In this document: positions 23,907-30,900 of the stretch, one piece after another
Layout of the letters: each line of letters begins with the position of its first letter
Numbering within the stretch: the stretch's first letter is position 1
Origin: a virus
Reading direction: 5' to 3' (one strand)
Virus record (IMG/VR): IMGVR_UViG_3300008259_000241
Span: 1 to 37,676 of that record
DNA length: 37,676 nucleotides
The notes under the pieces: model-generated
Database searches by the model: none
The model's input: the letters and a program-made list of their open reading frames with translations, nothing else
Told to the model about the DNA's origin: nothing
Translations under genes and position numbers: made by a program

Positions 23907-24092
23907 ATGCGACTAGCTAACCTTACCGCGTTTCAACGCTACACCGCTAACCTTGAACGCCACAACATACCATTTGCCGATAGGCTGGCCCGCCTTGACG
24001 TAGCAATCGACCATTCGGCGCTATGGCTATCACCCCGCGAATATAAGCGGTGCAATGCTTTCGTCGCTAACTACGCAACACAAGGGGAGTAA
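23907..24092 (+). CDS. Small hypothetical early protein, 61 aa
   Basis: MRLANLTAFQRYTANLERHN is followed by a helical, Arg-rich body and ends NAFVANYATQGE. An AGAGGGG site overlaps the end of the preceding gene. No motif is recognised. It is tightly spaced with its neighbours in the early block. Confidence 0.58.
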   Translation: MRLANLTAFQRYTANLERHNIPFADRLARLDVAIDHSALWLSPREYKRCNAFVANYATQGE

Positions 24093-24094
24093 TC

Positions 24095-24316
24095 ATGAAC
24101 TATTATAAAATCAATTCCAGCGGCTCTAAGATATGCCTTGACGCTAACGGCTGGCATATCTGGACAAACACACAAGGCCGCCTAATCGTCAACGGTCCAG
24201 ATGAGAGCAACCGCCTATTAGACTTTGCGACAGTCGATGACGGTATCAACTGGTTATTCTTGACAGGCCGCCAAGAAATAGCGCGCATTGTCAACAAGGC
24301 CAAGCATGAAGCCTAA
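24095..24316 (+). CDS. Small hypothetical early protein, 73 aa
   Basis: MNYYKINSSGSKICLDANGW leads into a beta-type segment (HIWTNTQGRLIVNG) and a helical end (LTGRQEIARIVNKAKHEA). AAGGGGA lies upstream at suitable spacing, inside the end of the preceding gene. No family is recognised. Confidence 0.58.
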   Translation: MNYYKINSSGSKICLDANGWHIWTNTQGRLIVNGPDESNRLLDFATVDDGINWLFLTGRQEIARIVNKAKHEA

Positions 24317-24326
24317 CACCACCGGA

Positions 24327-24344
24327 CGGCGGAGCAATCCGCCG
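24327..24344 (+). promoter_or_regulatory. Intergenic RNA hairpin with GNRA loop
   Basis: CGGCGGA-GCAA-TCCGCCG is a perfect 7-bp stem closed by a GCAA tetraloop. It lies in the only sizeable gap of the early block (24317-24382). There is no T-run, so RNA processing or stability is more likely than termination. Confidence 0.5.
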
Positions 24345-24382
24345 CGAGGATGGCGCTAGTGCCAATTAAGGAGTGAGAGATT

Positions 24383-24646
24383 ATGACAGACAATACATGC
24401 AACGGCTGGCGCAATGCCAACACTTGGACAGTAAACGTATGGTTCGGCGACCAGTGGGCAGAATTGGCGGAGGATGGCTTTGACTTCTCCCCCGAATACT
24501 TGCGCGATATGGTTGAAGAGGATGTTTATAGCTTAATCGGTAAGGATAGCACCGTTGCCGGTTTCATTTGGGATATGCTTGACCTCAACACTGTTGATTG
24601 GGACGCCTTGCGCGACCATTACGCACCAGTAGGAGCAGACGCATGA
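24383..24646 (+). CDS. Small phage protein of the GW-N-TW-V-W type, 87 aa
   Basis: The N terminus CNGWRNANTWTVNVWFGDQW resembles a widespread phage family that begins G-W-x-N-x-x-T-W-x-V-x-L/V-W (I recall DUF7249-like). A helical, acidic body follows, ending in FIWDMLDLNTVDWDALRDHYAPVG. GGAGTGAGAG gives a good ribosome site. Function of the family is unknown. Its stop overlaps the next start. Confidence 0.65.
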   Translation: MTDNTCNGWRNANTWTVNVWFGDQWAELAEDGFDFSPEYLRDMVEEDVYSLIGKDSTVAGFIWDMLDLNTVDWDALRDHYAPVGADA

Positions 24647-24867
24647 AATACGCACGCACCTGCACCGCTTGTGGCGCTGGCATGAACGAGGGATACGTCA
24701 TTGAGGGCGCAAACGAGCATTATTGCAGCGACGAATGCTTGCACAAAAACGTAACGCCCGAAGATTTTGCAGAATTTTATATCGGCAATAAAGATGAGGA
24801 CGATGACGTGGGCGACATCGAAATATTTTGGACTGAATGGGAAGAAGAAGAGGAACTTGCAGCATGA
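24643..24867 (+). CDS. Small zinc-finger-like acidic protein, 74 aa
   Basis: I use the ATG at 24643 (MKYARTCTACGAGMNEGYVI) because it overlaps the upstream stop (ATGA). CTACGAGM supplies one Cys pair and HYCSDECLHK a second, giving a treble-clef-like zinc site. The C-terminal half is very acidic (DEDDDVGDIEIFWTEWEEEEE). Possible roles include DNA mimicry or binding a host factor; this is speculation. It overlaps the following gene by ATGA. Confidence 0.66.
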   Translation: MKYARTCTACGAGMNEGYVIEGANEHYCSDECLHKNVTPEDFAEFYIGNKDEDDDVGDIEIFWTEWEEEEELAA

Positions 24868-25001
24868 TTAAACCACAACAAGCCGCGCCATTAGGCCGCA
24901 AGGGCCGCGTATCATCCGATAATGCTTGGCCGTTGCGTAATTCAGACGGCCTCACCTTCGCAGAAGCCAAGCGCCTAAGAGAGCAGGGGCAAAGCAAATG
25001 A
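24864..25001 (+). CDS. Small hypothetical basic protein, 45 aa
   Basis: MIKPQQAAPLGRKGRVSSDN leads to AWPLRNSDGLTFAEAKRLRE. ATGA overlaps at both ends argue that it is translated. The mixture of basic residues and the helix TFAEAKRLREQG suggests a small nucleic-acid-binding or adaptor protein. No family recognised. Confidence 0.55.
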   Translation: MIKPQQAAPLGRKGRVSSDNAWPLRNSDGLTFAEAKRLREQGQSK

Positions 25002-25177
25002 CCGACGATGAATTGCCCGAACGATACATCGAACGAGCAGGCGAAACCTTGGCCTACCGCCTGATGGAATATCTGGAGTTTCTTGGCGTGGTAACCGCCG
25101 ACCATGTAAACTATCTGCGCTACCCGCCGATAGAATTGATCGAGGATGCAGAAAAAGCATTAAAGGATGAACAATGA
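24998..25177 (+). CDS. Small hypothetical helical protein, 59 aa
   Basis: MTDDELPERYIERAGETLAY continues through LMEYLEFLGVVTADHVNYL and ends LIEDAEKALKDEQ. It is acidic and helical. Both ends overlap neighbours through ATGA. No family recognised. Confidence 0.55.
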   Translation: MTDDELPERYIERAGETLAYRLMEYLEFLGVVTADHVNYLRYPPIELIEDAEKALKDEQ

Positions 25178-25353
25178 CAAGTGAAGAATTTAAAGCAACA
25201 CGCGAGATGCTGAAACTGACGCAAGGCCAGCTTGCATATCGGATTGGGCTGTCCGAAAGGTCGGTCCGATACTATGAACAAGGCGGTCGGTCTGTGCCCG
25301 CTCCAGTCTCTATCCTCTTAGAGACGTTTCTAAGGGGTCTGGAGCGTGCATAG
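25174..25353 (+). CDS. XRE-type helix-turn-helix regulator, 59 aa
   Basis: MTSEEFKATREMLKLTQGQL begins a compact XRE domain. The recognition region is QLAYRIGLSERSVRYYEQGG, the standard HTH pattern, and the tail PAPVSILLETFLRGLERA completes the fold. It is a minimal DNA-binding protein with no dimerisation or cleavage domain. It is coupled by ATGA to the previous gene. Palindromes near 23.3-23.6 kb and 26.34 kb are possible targets (inference). Confidence 0.78.
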   Translation: MTSEEFKATREMLKLTQGQLAYRIGLSERSVRYYEQGGRSVPAPVSILLETFLRGLERA

Positions 25354-25385
25354 CTACAATCGGGATAGTTACCTAGCAATTTCCC

Positions 25386-25430
25386 TATATGCCTCTCTAT
25401 GGGCTTTATATGGGCTTATAGAGGCATATA
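25386..25430 (+). promoter_or_regulatory. 11-bp inverted repeat just before a membrane-protein start
   Basis: TATATGCCTCT (25386-25396) and AGAGGCATATA (25420-25430) are perfect complements. The 23-base loop holds two near-copies of TATGGGCTT. The 3' arm ends 4 bases before the ATG at 25435 and would hide the start region in RNA. It may also be a protein-binding operator. Confidence 0.6.
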
Positions 25431-25434
25431 AGCT

Positions 25435-25671
25435 ATGACATGGCGTTCTATTGTCTGGTGGCTGGTGGGAATGCCCTATGTATTCGCGCTTATGCTTGCA
25501 CCCGCAGCATTTGTGGCGGGGATTGTGGCGCTGCCCTTCTATCTGTTGGGCAGCGGCTGGCAAATCGCCTTCGCCTGCACCGCATTTGCCACGGCGCTAG
25601 TCTTGGCGGTATATTTAACACGGCTTGTTACACAGCATGAAAAGGAATTAGACGATGGCCGGACATATTAA
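25435..25671 (+). CDS. Two-TM membrane protein, 78 aa
   Basis: Hydrophobic segments WWLVGMPYVFALMLAPAAFV with AGIVALPFYLLG, and IAFACTAFATALVLAVYL, give two or three membrane helices. The end (TQHEKELDDGRTY) is charged. The start sits just after an 11-bp inverted repeat and has a weak ribosome site, so translation may be controlled. It overlaps the next gene by 17 bases. Function unknown; superinfection exclusion or an early holin-like role are guesses. Confidence 0.58.
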   Translation: MTWRSIVWWLVGMPYVFALMLAPAAFVAGIVALPFYLLGSGWQIAFACTAFATALVLAVYLTRLVTQHEKELDDGRTY

Positions 25672-26179
25672 ACGACGCACGATTGCATCGAACTTGGACA
25701 AGGTTGGCGAGACTGTTTTGCTGGAGAAGATTGCATCCGGCCTGACAATGGCTGGCCTTGCCCGTGAACTCAACATCAGCAACCTATCCCTCTATCATTG
25801 GATACGCAAAGACCCAGACCGAGAGGAGCGGTTCAAACAGGCGCGCGCAATCGCGGCTGACCAATGGGCCGACGAGTGCCTCGACATTGCCGATGCCTCG
25901 GACAACACATCGGCCAATGCTGACAGGCTCAAGATCGAGACGCGCAAATGGCTGGCCGGTGTTGCTGCTCCTGAGAAGTTCCAAGCCAAGCCGACCACAG
26001 CGGTCCAAGTCAACGTGAACCAACTTCATCTTGATGCACTGAGGCAGCTAAACTTGGCGTCATCAAATCCTCATGAGCAAATCGAGCAAGAAGCCACCAT
26101 AGACATCACACCCCCAAAGCAAGTCGGCTCCCATAACCTCGATGCAGACGACTTGCCGGGTGTGTTTGACGACGATTAA
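25655..26179 (+). CDS. Putative terminase small subunit (Sf6-like), 174 aa
   Basis: The N-terminal region TVLLEKIASGLTMAGLARELNISNLSLYHWIRKDPDREERF is a helix-turn-helix of the Sf6 small-terminase pattern. The following helix (QARAIAADQWADECLDIADA) and TRKWLAGVAAPEKF also match. The acidic tail (DADDLPGVFDDD) may contact the large subunit. It recognises packaging sites in relatives. Unusually, it is encoded on the plus strand at the end of the early block, away from the large subunit. AAAAGGAATT precedes the ATG. Confidence 0.76.
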   Translation: MAGHIKRRTIASNLDKVGETVLLEKIASGLTMAGLARELNISNLSLYHWIRKDPDREERFKQARAIAADQWADECLDIADASDNTSANADRLKIETRKWLAGVAAPEKFQAKPTTAVQVNVNQLHLDALRQLNLASSNPHEQIEQEATIDITPPKQVGSHNLDADDLPGVFDDD

Positions 26180-26192
26180 CGGAAAACTGCCA

Positions 26193-26472
26193 TTCGGGAC
26201 GGGTTTGAAAAGTTCGGGACGCTTTGGGGACAATTCGGGGACGGATAAAACCCAGCTTCTAGGCGGCTCGGGACGCTCGGGACGGGTTTGTTGGCGTATC
26301 CGTTGCCATAAGTAAGTAACATTGTAAATTGACCATGGGTAACACTGTTACTGTCATAAGAGCGGATCAACTCAGAATTATCCGTCCCTTCCGTCCCGAG
26401 CCGCAGAAGTCCTCATATTTATCCGTCCCGAAAGCGTCCCGAAAGCGTCCCGAACTTTCTCGTATCCGTCCC
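26193..26472. repeat. Large imperfect inverted repeat of CGGGACG units
   Basis: Left arm about 26206-26291, right arm about 26380-26472. Matching segments include AGTTCGGGACGCTTT, GGGACGGATAAA and GGCGGCTCGGGACG-type blocks, in the same order when one arm is reverse-complemented. About 90 bases separate the arms. Confidence 0.75.
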
Positions 26473-26490
26473 CAAACTCATAACGGCCAA

Positions 26491-26514
26491 GAAAAAGGGG
26501 ACCGAAGCCCCCTC
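26491..26514 (-). terminator. Rho-independent terminator for the primase block
   Basis: On the minus strand GGGGC-TTCG-GTCCCC forms a short stem with a stable TTCG-type loop and is followed directly by TTTTT. It lies 60 bases after the DUF3310 stop. Confidence 0.65.
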
Positions 26515-26573
26515 AATCTACTTTACGTTAGCGTAAACCTTAAATCGACAGCGCCAACATATATGTGCGCATT

Positions 26574-26864
26574 TCAATCTTGGCTGCACATCTTTTCCTG
26601 CGCAGCGATGAGCCGACCAAGATACCATTGGGCCTTTTTCAAGTCCTCAACGGGCTTCCCTTTCCTCTCATAGCGCCACATATATTTCATGATGTTGCCC
26701 TTGAGGTAGCCAGCATATGCCTCCGGAGCCATCGACGCTTCGATCCCTTCGATAGCCTCGATGGCTCCGGACTTATAGTGCGGAGGGCTATTGACCACAT
26801 CGACCACATCGTCATTGAGCGCATCCCTCACATCCTTATACCGCATAAAATCGTTCCCATACAT
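26574..26864 (-). CDS. DUF3310 family protein, 96 aa
   Basis: VVNSPPHYKSGAIEAIEGIE is the family hallmark (N-x-P-x-H-Y then I-E-x-I). It is followed by YLKGNIMKYMWRYERKGKPV and EDLKKAQWYLGRLIA. DUF3310 proteins are small and common in phage replication blocks; nucleotide-related functions are proposed but not established. The start overlaps the stop of the primase gene (TAATG). Confidence 0.85.
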   Translation of the reverse strand: MYGNDFMRYKDVRDALNDDVVDVVNSPPHYKSGAIEAIEGIEASMAPEAYAGYLKGNIMKYMWRYERKGKPVEDLKKAQWYLGRLIAAQEKMCSQD

Positions 26865-29341
26865 TACACGTCCTCCCCATCATCTGCTTTGAAGTTAATC
26901 TCAAGGCCGAAGAAATCCTCCGACCCTTCATCTATCATGGCGTTGATGACCATATAGTCCTCGTCGCCAATGAGAAGTTCAAGGCCACGGAACACACGCT
27001 TCGTTCGTGTCGCCCGGTCTTTTGCGTGGTCATAGCCATGCGTCTTCATCTCTGCGGTGAACTTACGCTGTGACCAGTCCTTCCCCTTGGCTTCATTGTT
27101 ATCCTTGCACCAATCGCGGAAGTCATTGAACGCTTCGGTCGTGCCCATCTCATTGTCTTCGCCAGCCACGCAACGCTCCGTGATCCAGCGGGCCAATGCG
27201 TCCTCTCCTGCGAGATACTCATCGGTAGCTTGGATAACGACCTTTGGCGGGTTCAACCCTTCAGACAGCCAAGCCTTAGCGCCTTCGATAATCCATGCTA
27301 GGATCGCAGGATATTCTTCCTTCAGCTTATCGGGTAGGTCCATGTCCTTAACGATAGGCTTAGTCTCGAACGGGATCAGGTGCATACGCCGACGCATAGC
27401 GTCATCCACGTTAGTAATCTCCGGCTTCGTATTGCCTGCGATTACAAGCGTGAACTGCGGCGTGAACTCAAAGTTATCCTGCCGCATGAAGCGGGCACTG
27501 ATCTTGTCCCCGCCAGTAAGCGACTTCACCTTGGCTTCGTCCCACTTGCGCGACGGGTCAATCTCCTGCGCGTGCACGAGCCTCGCACCCATCAACGACG
27601 CCAACTCTGTGGGGTGTCGCTGATTGTTCGACGCCAAGAATACGTCCGCACTGGCCACGGTGGCATAATCGCCAAGGATATTGCCTATCGCTCCAAGGAA
27701 GGTTCCTTTGCCATTGCCGCCGGACCCGTGGGCGAAAGCAAGCACATGCTCCTTCGTAGATCCCGTCGCCGAATACCCAGCCAACCTTTGAAGGTAAGTG
27801 ATTAACTCACTGTCACCGTTGCACGCCTCATTGAGGAACGCTTGCCATTGCGGGGCTGGCTTGCTGAAGTCCGCCTCGACCGATGTGCATTTTGTGCACA
27901 TGCGAGAACGGTCATGAGGAAGCAACTCCCCTGTCTTCAGGTCCACCATACCCGACCGGGTGTTGAGGATATAGATGTCCGCGTCTAGCTGCTCCGTCGT
28001 GGCCTGCATCGACGGCTCAACCGCAGCCAGCTTCGCCACGTTTGCAATCACATTGTATGACGCCACACGTTGAGCAATTCTCTCACCCTTTTGCGGGCTT
28101 TCAATGTTCTGCAACGCCTCGGCCGACGCGTTCGCGCAGACCTTGCGCACAATGGACAGGTGCTTGTTCGCCACGTCCTTGGCCCACTTGTTGCCATCCC
28201 ATGCGACCCAGCCCATGCCGCCCACAACGTATCGGATGTCCGAAACGTGTAGCCGAGCAACGCGCTGCGCGAGAGCTATGTCGCTATACTCAATCGGCGT
28301 TTCACCCGCAGACGCCACCATGCCGAAGTCGTCGTCGTCAAAGTCCGTCACATCGAACTCATCGACCTCGCGTTTGTAGCCGAAGGCTACAGCCTTACCG
28401 GCCAGCCAATCCCAACCCAACTCATAGGGCGGGTGCATACGGCCGAAGTCCGCTTCGATAGTATCGAGCGAGTTAACCCCGTCTTCCCAACGCTCGGCCC
28501 AAGATGCGAATATCTCGAACGCGTCCGGCTCATGGTCTGGGCCACACGCCGCCTTGATGGCATAGCCCATACGGATATAGTCATCGCGGTCAGGGAAATG
28601 CTCAGTCTTGTTTGGGATGGCAGCCACGGCAGCGGCCACATGTGTAATGCTTGGCGCGGTGAGCGACACCTGATCGACCGACTGCCGCTCGACTGCCTTC
28701 TGCGCCGTCTTATCCGCGTGGATAATCTCGCAGCCCATCATCTCCAACGTCTCCGTCAGGTCCGCAAAGAACTGCTCAATCTTTTCCCGCGTGACCTTCT
28801 TCAACCCGGCAGGGCCACGTTGCGTCAGGTCCACATCAAGACTGTATGGCTCCTTGGTGATAGGGTGAATACCTGCGATGACGTACTGCTGCCCGTCACC
28901 TAGAAATTCTACAAGCTGCTCGACGCCCCTGTCATCACGGAACCGCACCTGCATCCGGCCGATCTTTTCGTCGGTGCGATACATGAACAATCGCTTGGGG
29001 AAACGACCGATACGCATCGGGGCTTTGCCCAATGCCTTCACCGCCATATCACCAATGACCCTAGCCAGCCCCTCGTTAACAACATCAATGTCAACCGCAG
29101 GATATTTGCTTGCCTTCAAGCCGATATTAGCGTGGCTGCGGTCCCACCGTTCAACATCATTCGGCGTCGGCACATAGTCCTGCCAGCCGTAGCCGCCCCA
29201 TGTGCCCTGCGCATTCTGCCGACCGGGTGCTTTGCCTGCCTGATCCGCTTGGATTTTGGACATGGCAGATAGTTCCGCGTTTGGCGGAATTACCGACACA
29301 AGGTCGGTGAACCCGACCTCATACAGTGTCTTAAATTTCAT
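26864..29341 (-). CDS. Primase-polymerase / D5-type SF3 helicase, 825 aa
   Basis: The N-terminal 200 residues resemble a bifunctional primase-polymerase domain (KYPAVDIDVVNEGLARV supplies the Asp pair; QYVIAGIHPITKEPYSLDVD follows). A linker with DDYIRMGYAIKAACGPDHE and FEIFASWAERW is a primase C-terminal type motif. The helicase has Walker A GSGGNGKGT at about residues 533-541, then LASLMGARLVHAQEID (Walker B region) and FTLVIAGNTKPEI (sensor). A winged-helix-like region follows. It primes and unwinds phage DNA and partners the phage polymerase. The stop overlaps the DUF3310 start. Confidence 0.86.
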   Translation of the reverse strand: MKFKTLYEVGFTDLVSVIPPNAELSAMSKIQADQAGKAPGRQNAQGTWGGYGWQDYVPTPNDVERWDRSHANIGLKASKYPAVDIDVVNEGLARVIGDMAVKALGKAPMRIGRFPKRLFMYRTDEKIGRMQVRFRDDRGVEQLVEFLGDGQQYVIAGIHPITKEPYSLDVDLTQRGPAGLKKVTREKIEQFFADLTETLEMMGCEIIHADKTAQKAVERQSVDQVSLTAPSITHVAAAVAAIPNKTEHFPDRDDYIRMGYAIKAACGPDHEPDAFEIFASWAERWEDGVNSLDTIEADFGRMHPPYELGWDWLAGKAVAFGYKREVDEFDVTDFDDDDFGMVASAGETPIEYSDIALAQRVARLHVSDIRYVVGGMGWVAWDGNKWAKDVANKHLSIVRKVCANASAEALQNIESPQKGERIAQRVASYNVIANVAKLAAVEPSMQATTEQLDADIYILNTRSGMVDLKTGELLPHDRSRMCTKCTSVEADFSKPAPQWQAFLNEACNGDSELITYLQRLAGYSATGSTKEHVLAFAHGSGGNGKGTFLGAIGNILGDYATVASADVFLASNNQRHPTELASLMGARLVHAQEIDPSRKWDEAKVKSLTGGDKISARFMRQDNFEFTPQFTLVIAGNTKPEITNVDDAMRRRMHLIPFETKPIVKDMDLPDKLKEEYPAILAWIIEGAKAWLSEGLNPPKVVIQATDEYLAGEDALARWITERCVAGEDNEMGTTEAFNDFRDWCKDNNEAKGKDWSQRKFTAEMKTHGYDHAKDRATRTKRVFRGLELLIGDEDYMVINAMIDEGSEDFFGLEINFKADDGEDV

Positions 29342-29562
29342 TAGTTTAAATCCCTCTTTTCAATTTGGTCCCGCTTCTGCATCAGCATGTCTACCGCTGC
29401 GTCTATTATATAGAGTTCGGCATCATGCCCTGCTTCGGCTATCAGTTTATACACGGAGGTCGATATTATTACGCCGCGGTCAAACTCTTCTTCAAAACCG
29501 ATGATGAATACTGGAACGAAGTCCACTTTTTGTTCTTCGTCTTTCCATCTTATCTTGTCCAT
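29341..29562 (-). CDS. Small hypothetical acidic protein, 73 aa
   Basis: MDKIRWKDEEQKVDFVPVFI is followed by GFEEEFDRGVIISTSVYKLIA and a helical end. It looks like a small alpha/beta domain. Its stop overlaps the primase start (TAATG), showing tight coupling with replication genes. No family recognised. Confidence 0.57.
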   Translation of the reverse strand: MDKIRWKDEEQKVDFVPVFIIGFEEEFDRGVIISTSVYKLIAEAGHDAELYIIDAAVDMLMQKRDQIEKRDLN

Positions 29563-29564
29563 TA

Positions 29565-29834
29565 CTAATCCCCTTCGGCGTCAGCGCCTTCAACCGCAAT
29601 GTTGAGCGGAACGATGTCGGCGCGATCCAAGTAAGAACGGCCAGTGTAAATGATATTGTTGTCTGCATGGATTTGCGCCGTGGTTCTGTCAGCCAGAAGC
29701 GACTGTGCATAGAGCAGAAGGTCGTAGGCATCAATCTTGCCTTCGATATAAACTCTGTTAGCGATCCGTTTGGCGTAGCCATGTGTGTTGTTGGCGATCC
29801 ACTCGGCCAGTTGTGCTGCTAATACCTGTTTCAT
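29565..29834 (-). CDS. Small hypothetical protein, 89 aa
   Basis: MKQVLAAQLAEWIANNTHGY continues through YIEGKIDAYDLLLYAQSLLA and ends in an acidic stretch (VEGADAEGD). Its ATG overlaps the stop of the upstream 51-residue gene (ATGA). No domain recognised; role may relate to replication by context only. Confidence 0.56.
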   Translation of the reverse strand: MKQVLAAQLAEWIANNTHGYAKRIANRVYIEGKIDAYDLLLYAQSLLADRTTAQIHADNNIIYTGRSYLDRADIVPLNIAVEGADAEGD

Positions 29835-29986
29835 TTCAAATGCTCCCCTGCTTCAATCCGATCCGCCAGCCAACGTGTGCTGCGCTCAAACATATTCATC
29901 TTGCCAGTGCGAAGCCACGCAATGATTGCGTCTTTCTCGTTCACGACAGGCGGTTTCTCTTCATTAGTTTTTGTTGGACGTGTCAT
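29831..29986 (-). CDS. Small hypothetical protein, 51 aa
   Basis: The product MTRPTKTNEEKPPVVNEKDA continues as IIAWLRTGKMNMFERSTRWL and ends ADRIEAGEHLK. The start overlaps the stop of the HTH gene (TAATG) and the stop overlaps the next start (ATGA), so it is almost certainly translated. It is helical and basic. No family recognised. Confidence 0.57.
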   Translation of the reverse strand: MTRPTKTNEEKPPVVNEKDAIIAWLRTGKMNMFERSTRWLADRIEAGEHLK

Positions 29987-30756
29987 TAAGTTAACTCCTT
30001 CATTATGAAACCTTTTGTCTCAGCGTAGGCGATGAGGTCGTCGAGCCACATCACGCCTTTCCCTGCGACGTAATACTGATTGATGCCACGATGCGGCACA
30101 TTCTTAACGTCGCCCCATGTGTGCGGCGAATGCTCATACATTTTTATATCCGCACGATGGACTGACGCATGGTAGCGGCGAAGAAAACGCGCAGCCTCGG
30201 CCGCAACTAATTTTGCCCGGCCGCTAAACTCACGCCGTGCAACTTCGCCGTCTTCCTCAATCTTGAGCGGAGTAGGCTTAGCGTTTTGTGCGAGCCAGTC
30301 CACCCTCGACATCGATGACAGCCCTGTTTCTTTAAGCCAACCCATAACGGTTAAGCGGTCGGTGTTATATAACCGCATCAGTTCGGCGCGGGTCATGGTC
30401 GGGGCCATCTTGCAGAAGTTATGCGGGATGGCCTTCACCGTTCCGCGTGGATCGACAACGATCTCCGTAAGTTCGAGTTCCTCCATCCAACGGGAAACCA
30501 CCGACCTAGCACGACCGTAGTGCTTAACGAGTTGCGTCTGGTTCATGGTCTTCGCCAGTTCTATTAAGTCATCCGGCGGTGGCATCCTGCGTATGACGAC
30601 GCCACGCTTTAGCCCTAGCTTTCTACGCCGACCATCAATCGCGTCGATTGAACGGCCAAGCGCCTGCGCAATCTGCGCGTGCGTCAGCTTATTCTCGTAA
30701 AGTTCTATGAGAGTAGCGTCCTCTTCCGACCGCCACGGGGTAAAACTGTTGTCCAT
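29986..30756 (-). CDS. Multi-HTH DNA-binding protein, 256 aa
   Basis: I use the ATG at 30756 (MDNSFTPWRSEEDATLIELY), which has AAGGGAG upstream; the one 18 codons earlier lies before that site. The first region (WRSEEDATLIELYENKLTHAQIAQALGRSIDAI) is a Myb/SANT-like or GcrA-type HTH. A second HTH-like unit is TQLVKHYGRARSVVSRWMEEL and a third TRAELMRLYNTDRLTVMGWL. The C-terminal 60 residues are different (SPHTWGDVKNVPHRGINQYY). It is a candidate regulator or origin binder at the head of the replication block and is divergent from the polymerase. Confidence 0.7.
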   Translation of the reverse strand: MDNSFTPWRSEEDATLIELYENKLTHAQIAQALGRSIDAIDGRRRKLGLKRGVVIRRMPPPDDLIELAKTMNQTQLVKHYGRARSVVSRWMEELELTEIVVDPRGTVKAIPHNFCKMAPTMTRAELMRLYNTDRLTVMGWLKETGLSSMSRVDWLAQNAKPTPLKIEEDGEVARREFSGRAKLVAAEAARFLRRYHASVHRADIKMYEHSPHTWGDVKNVPHRGINQYYVAGKGVMWLDDLIAYAETKGFIMKELT

Positions 30757-30900
30757 GATCTCCCTTACATGCTTGTTACCTCTCTTGGGTGGCACAGGTT
30801 GAATATCCAATGCAAGAACTTTTTTTTGTTGACGGCGCTATGCGTTTTGTGCCAGCTATATGGAAAGCAAACGTGATACCGACAAAAAAGAGGGAAGAGT
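30757..30900. promoter_or_regulatory. Divergent promoter region of replication genes
   Basis: This gap separates the HTH gene from the polymerase gene. TGGCACA (30790-30796) and TGTGCCA (30848-30854) are inverted copies of the half-sites forming the palindrome at 23630-23642. A T8 run and TTGACG (30829-30834) lie between them. No -10 at standard spacing is obvious. AGAGGGAAGA before 30901 is the polymerase ribosome site. Confidence 0.5.

Larger units (their letters stand above)
26180..26573. other. Convergent intergenic region with CGGGACG clusters
   Basis: Between convergent blocks lie two arrays of CGGGACG-type units in opposite orientation: 26193-26286 (top strand) and 26380-26472 (as CGTCCCG). 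They form a long imperfect inverted repeat. The centre (about 26290-26379) holds the palindrome GTAACA-C-TGTTAC (26339-26351). A minus-strand terminator and a small palindrome (TTTACG/CGTAAA, 26522-26537) follow. No gene is seen. Iteron-like arrangement suggests origin or protein-binding function. Confidence 0.65.

Noticed and set aside
25174-25353. CI-type lysogeny repressor
   Set aside because: Only 59 residues, a bare HTH without dimerisation or cleavage domain, so a small regulator is the safer call.
26193-26472. CRISPR array
   Set aside because: Units are short, unevenly spaced and in opposing orientation; there are no regular spacers.
26329-26673. ORFs over the CGGGACG repeat region
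   Set aside because: Their sequence mirrors the repeats and the opposite strand of the DUF3310 gene; no start signal.
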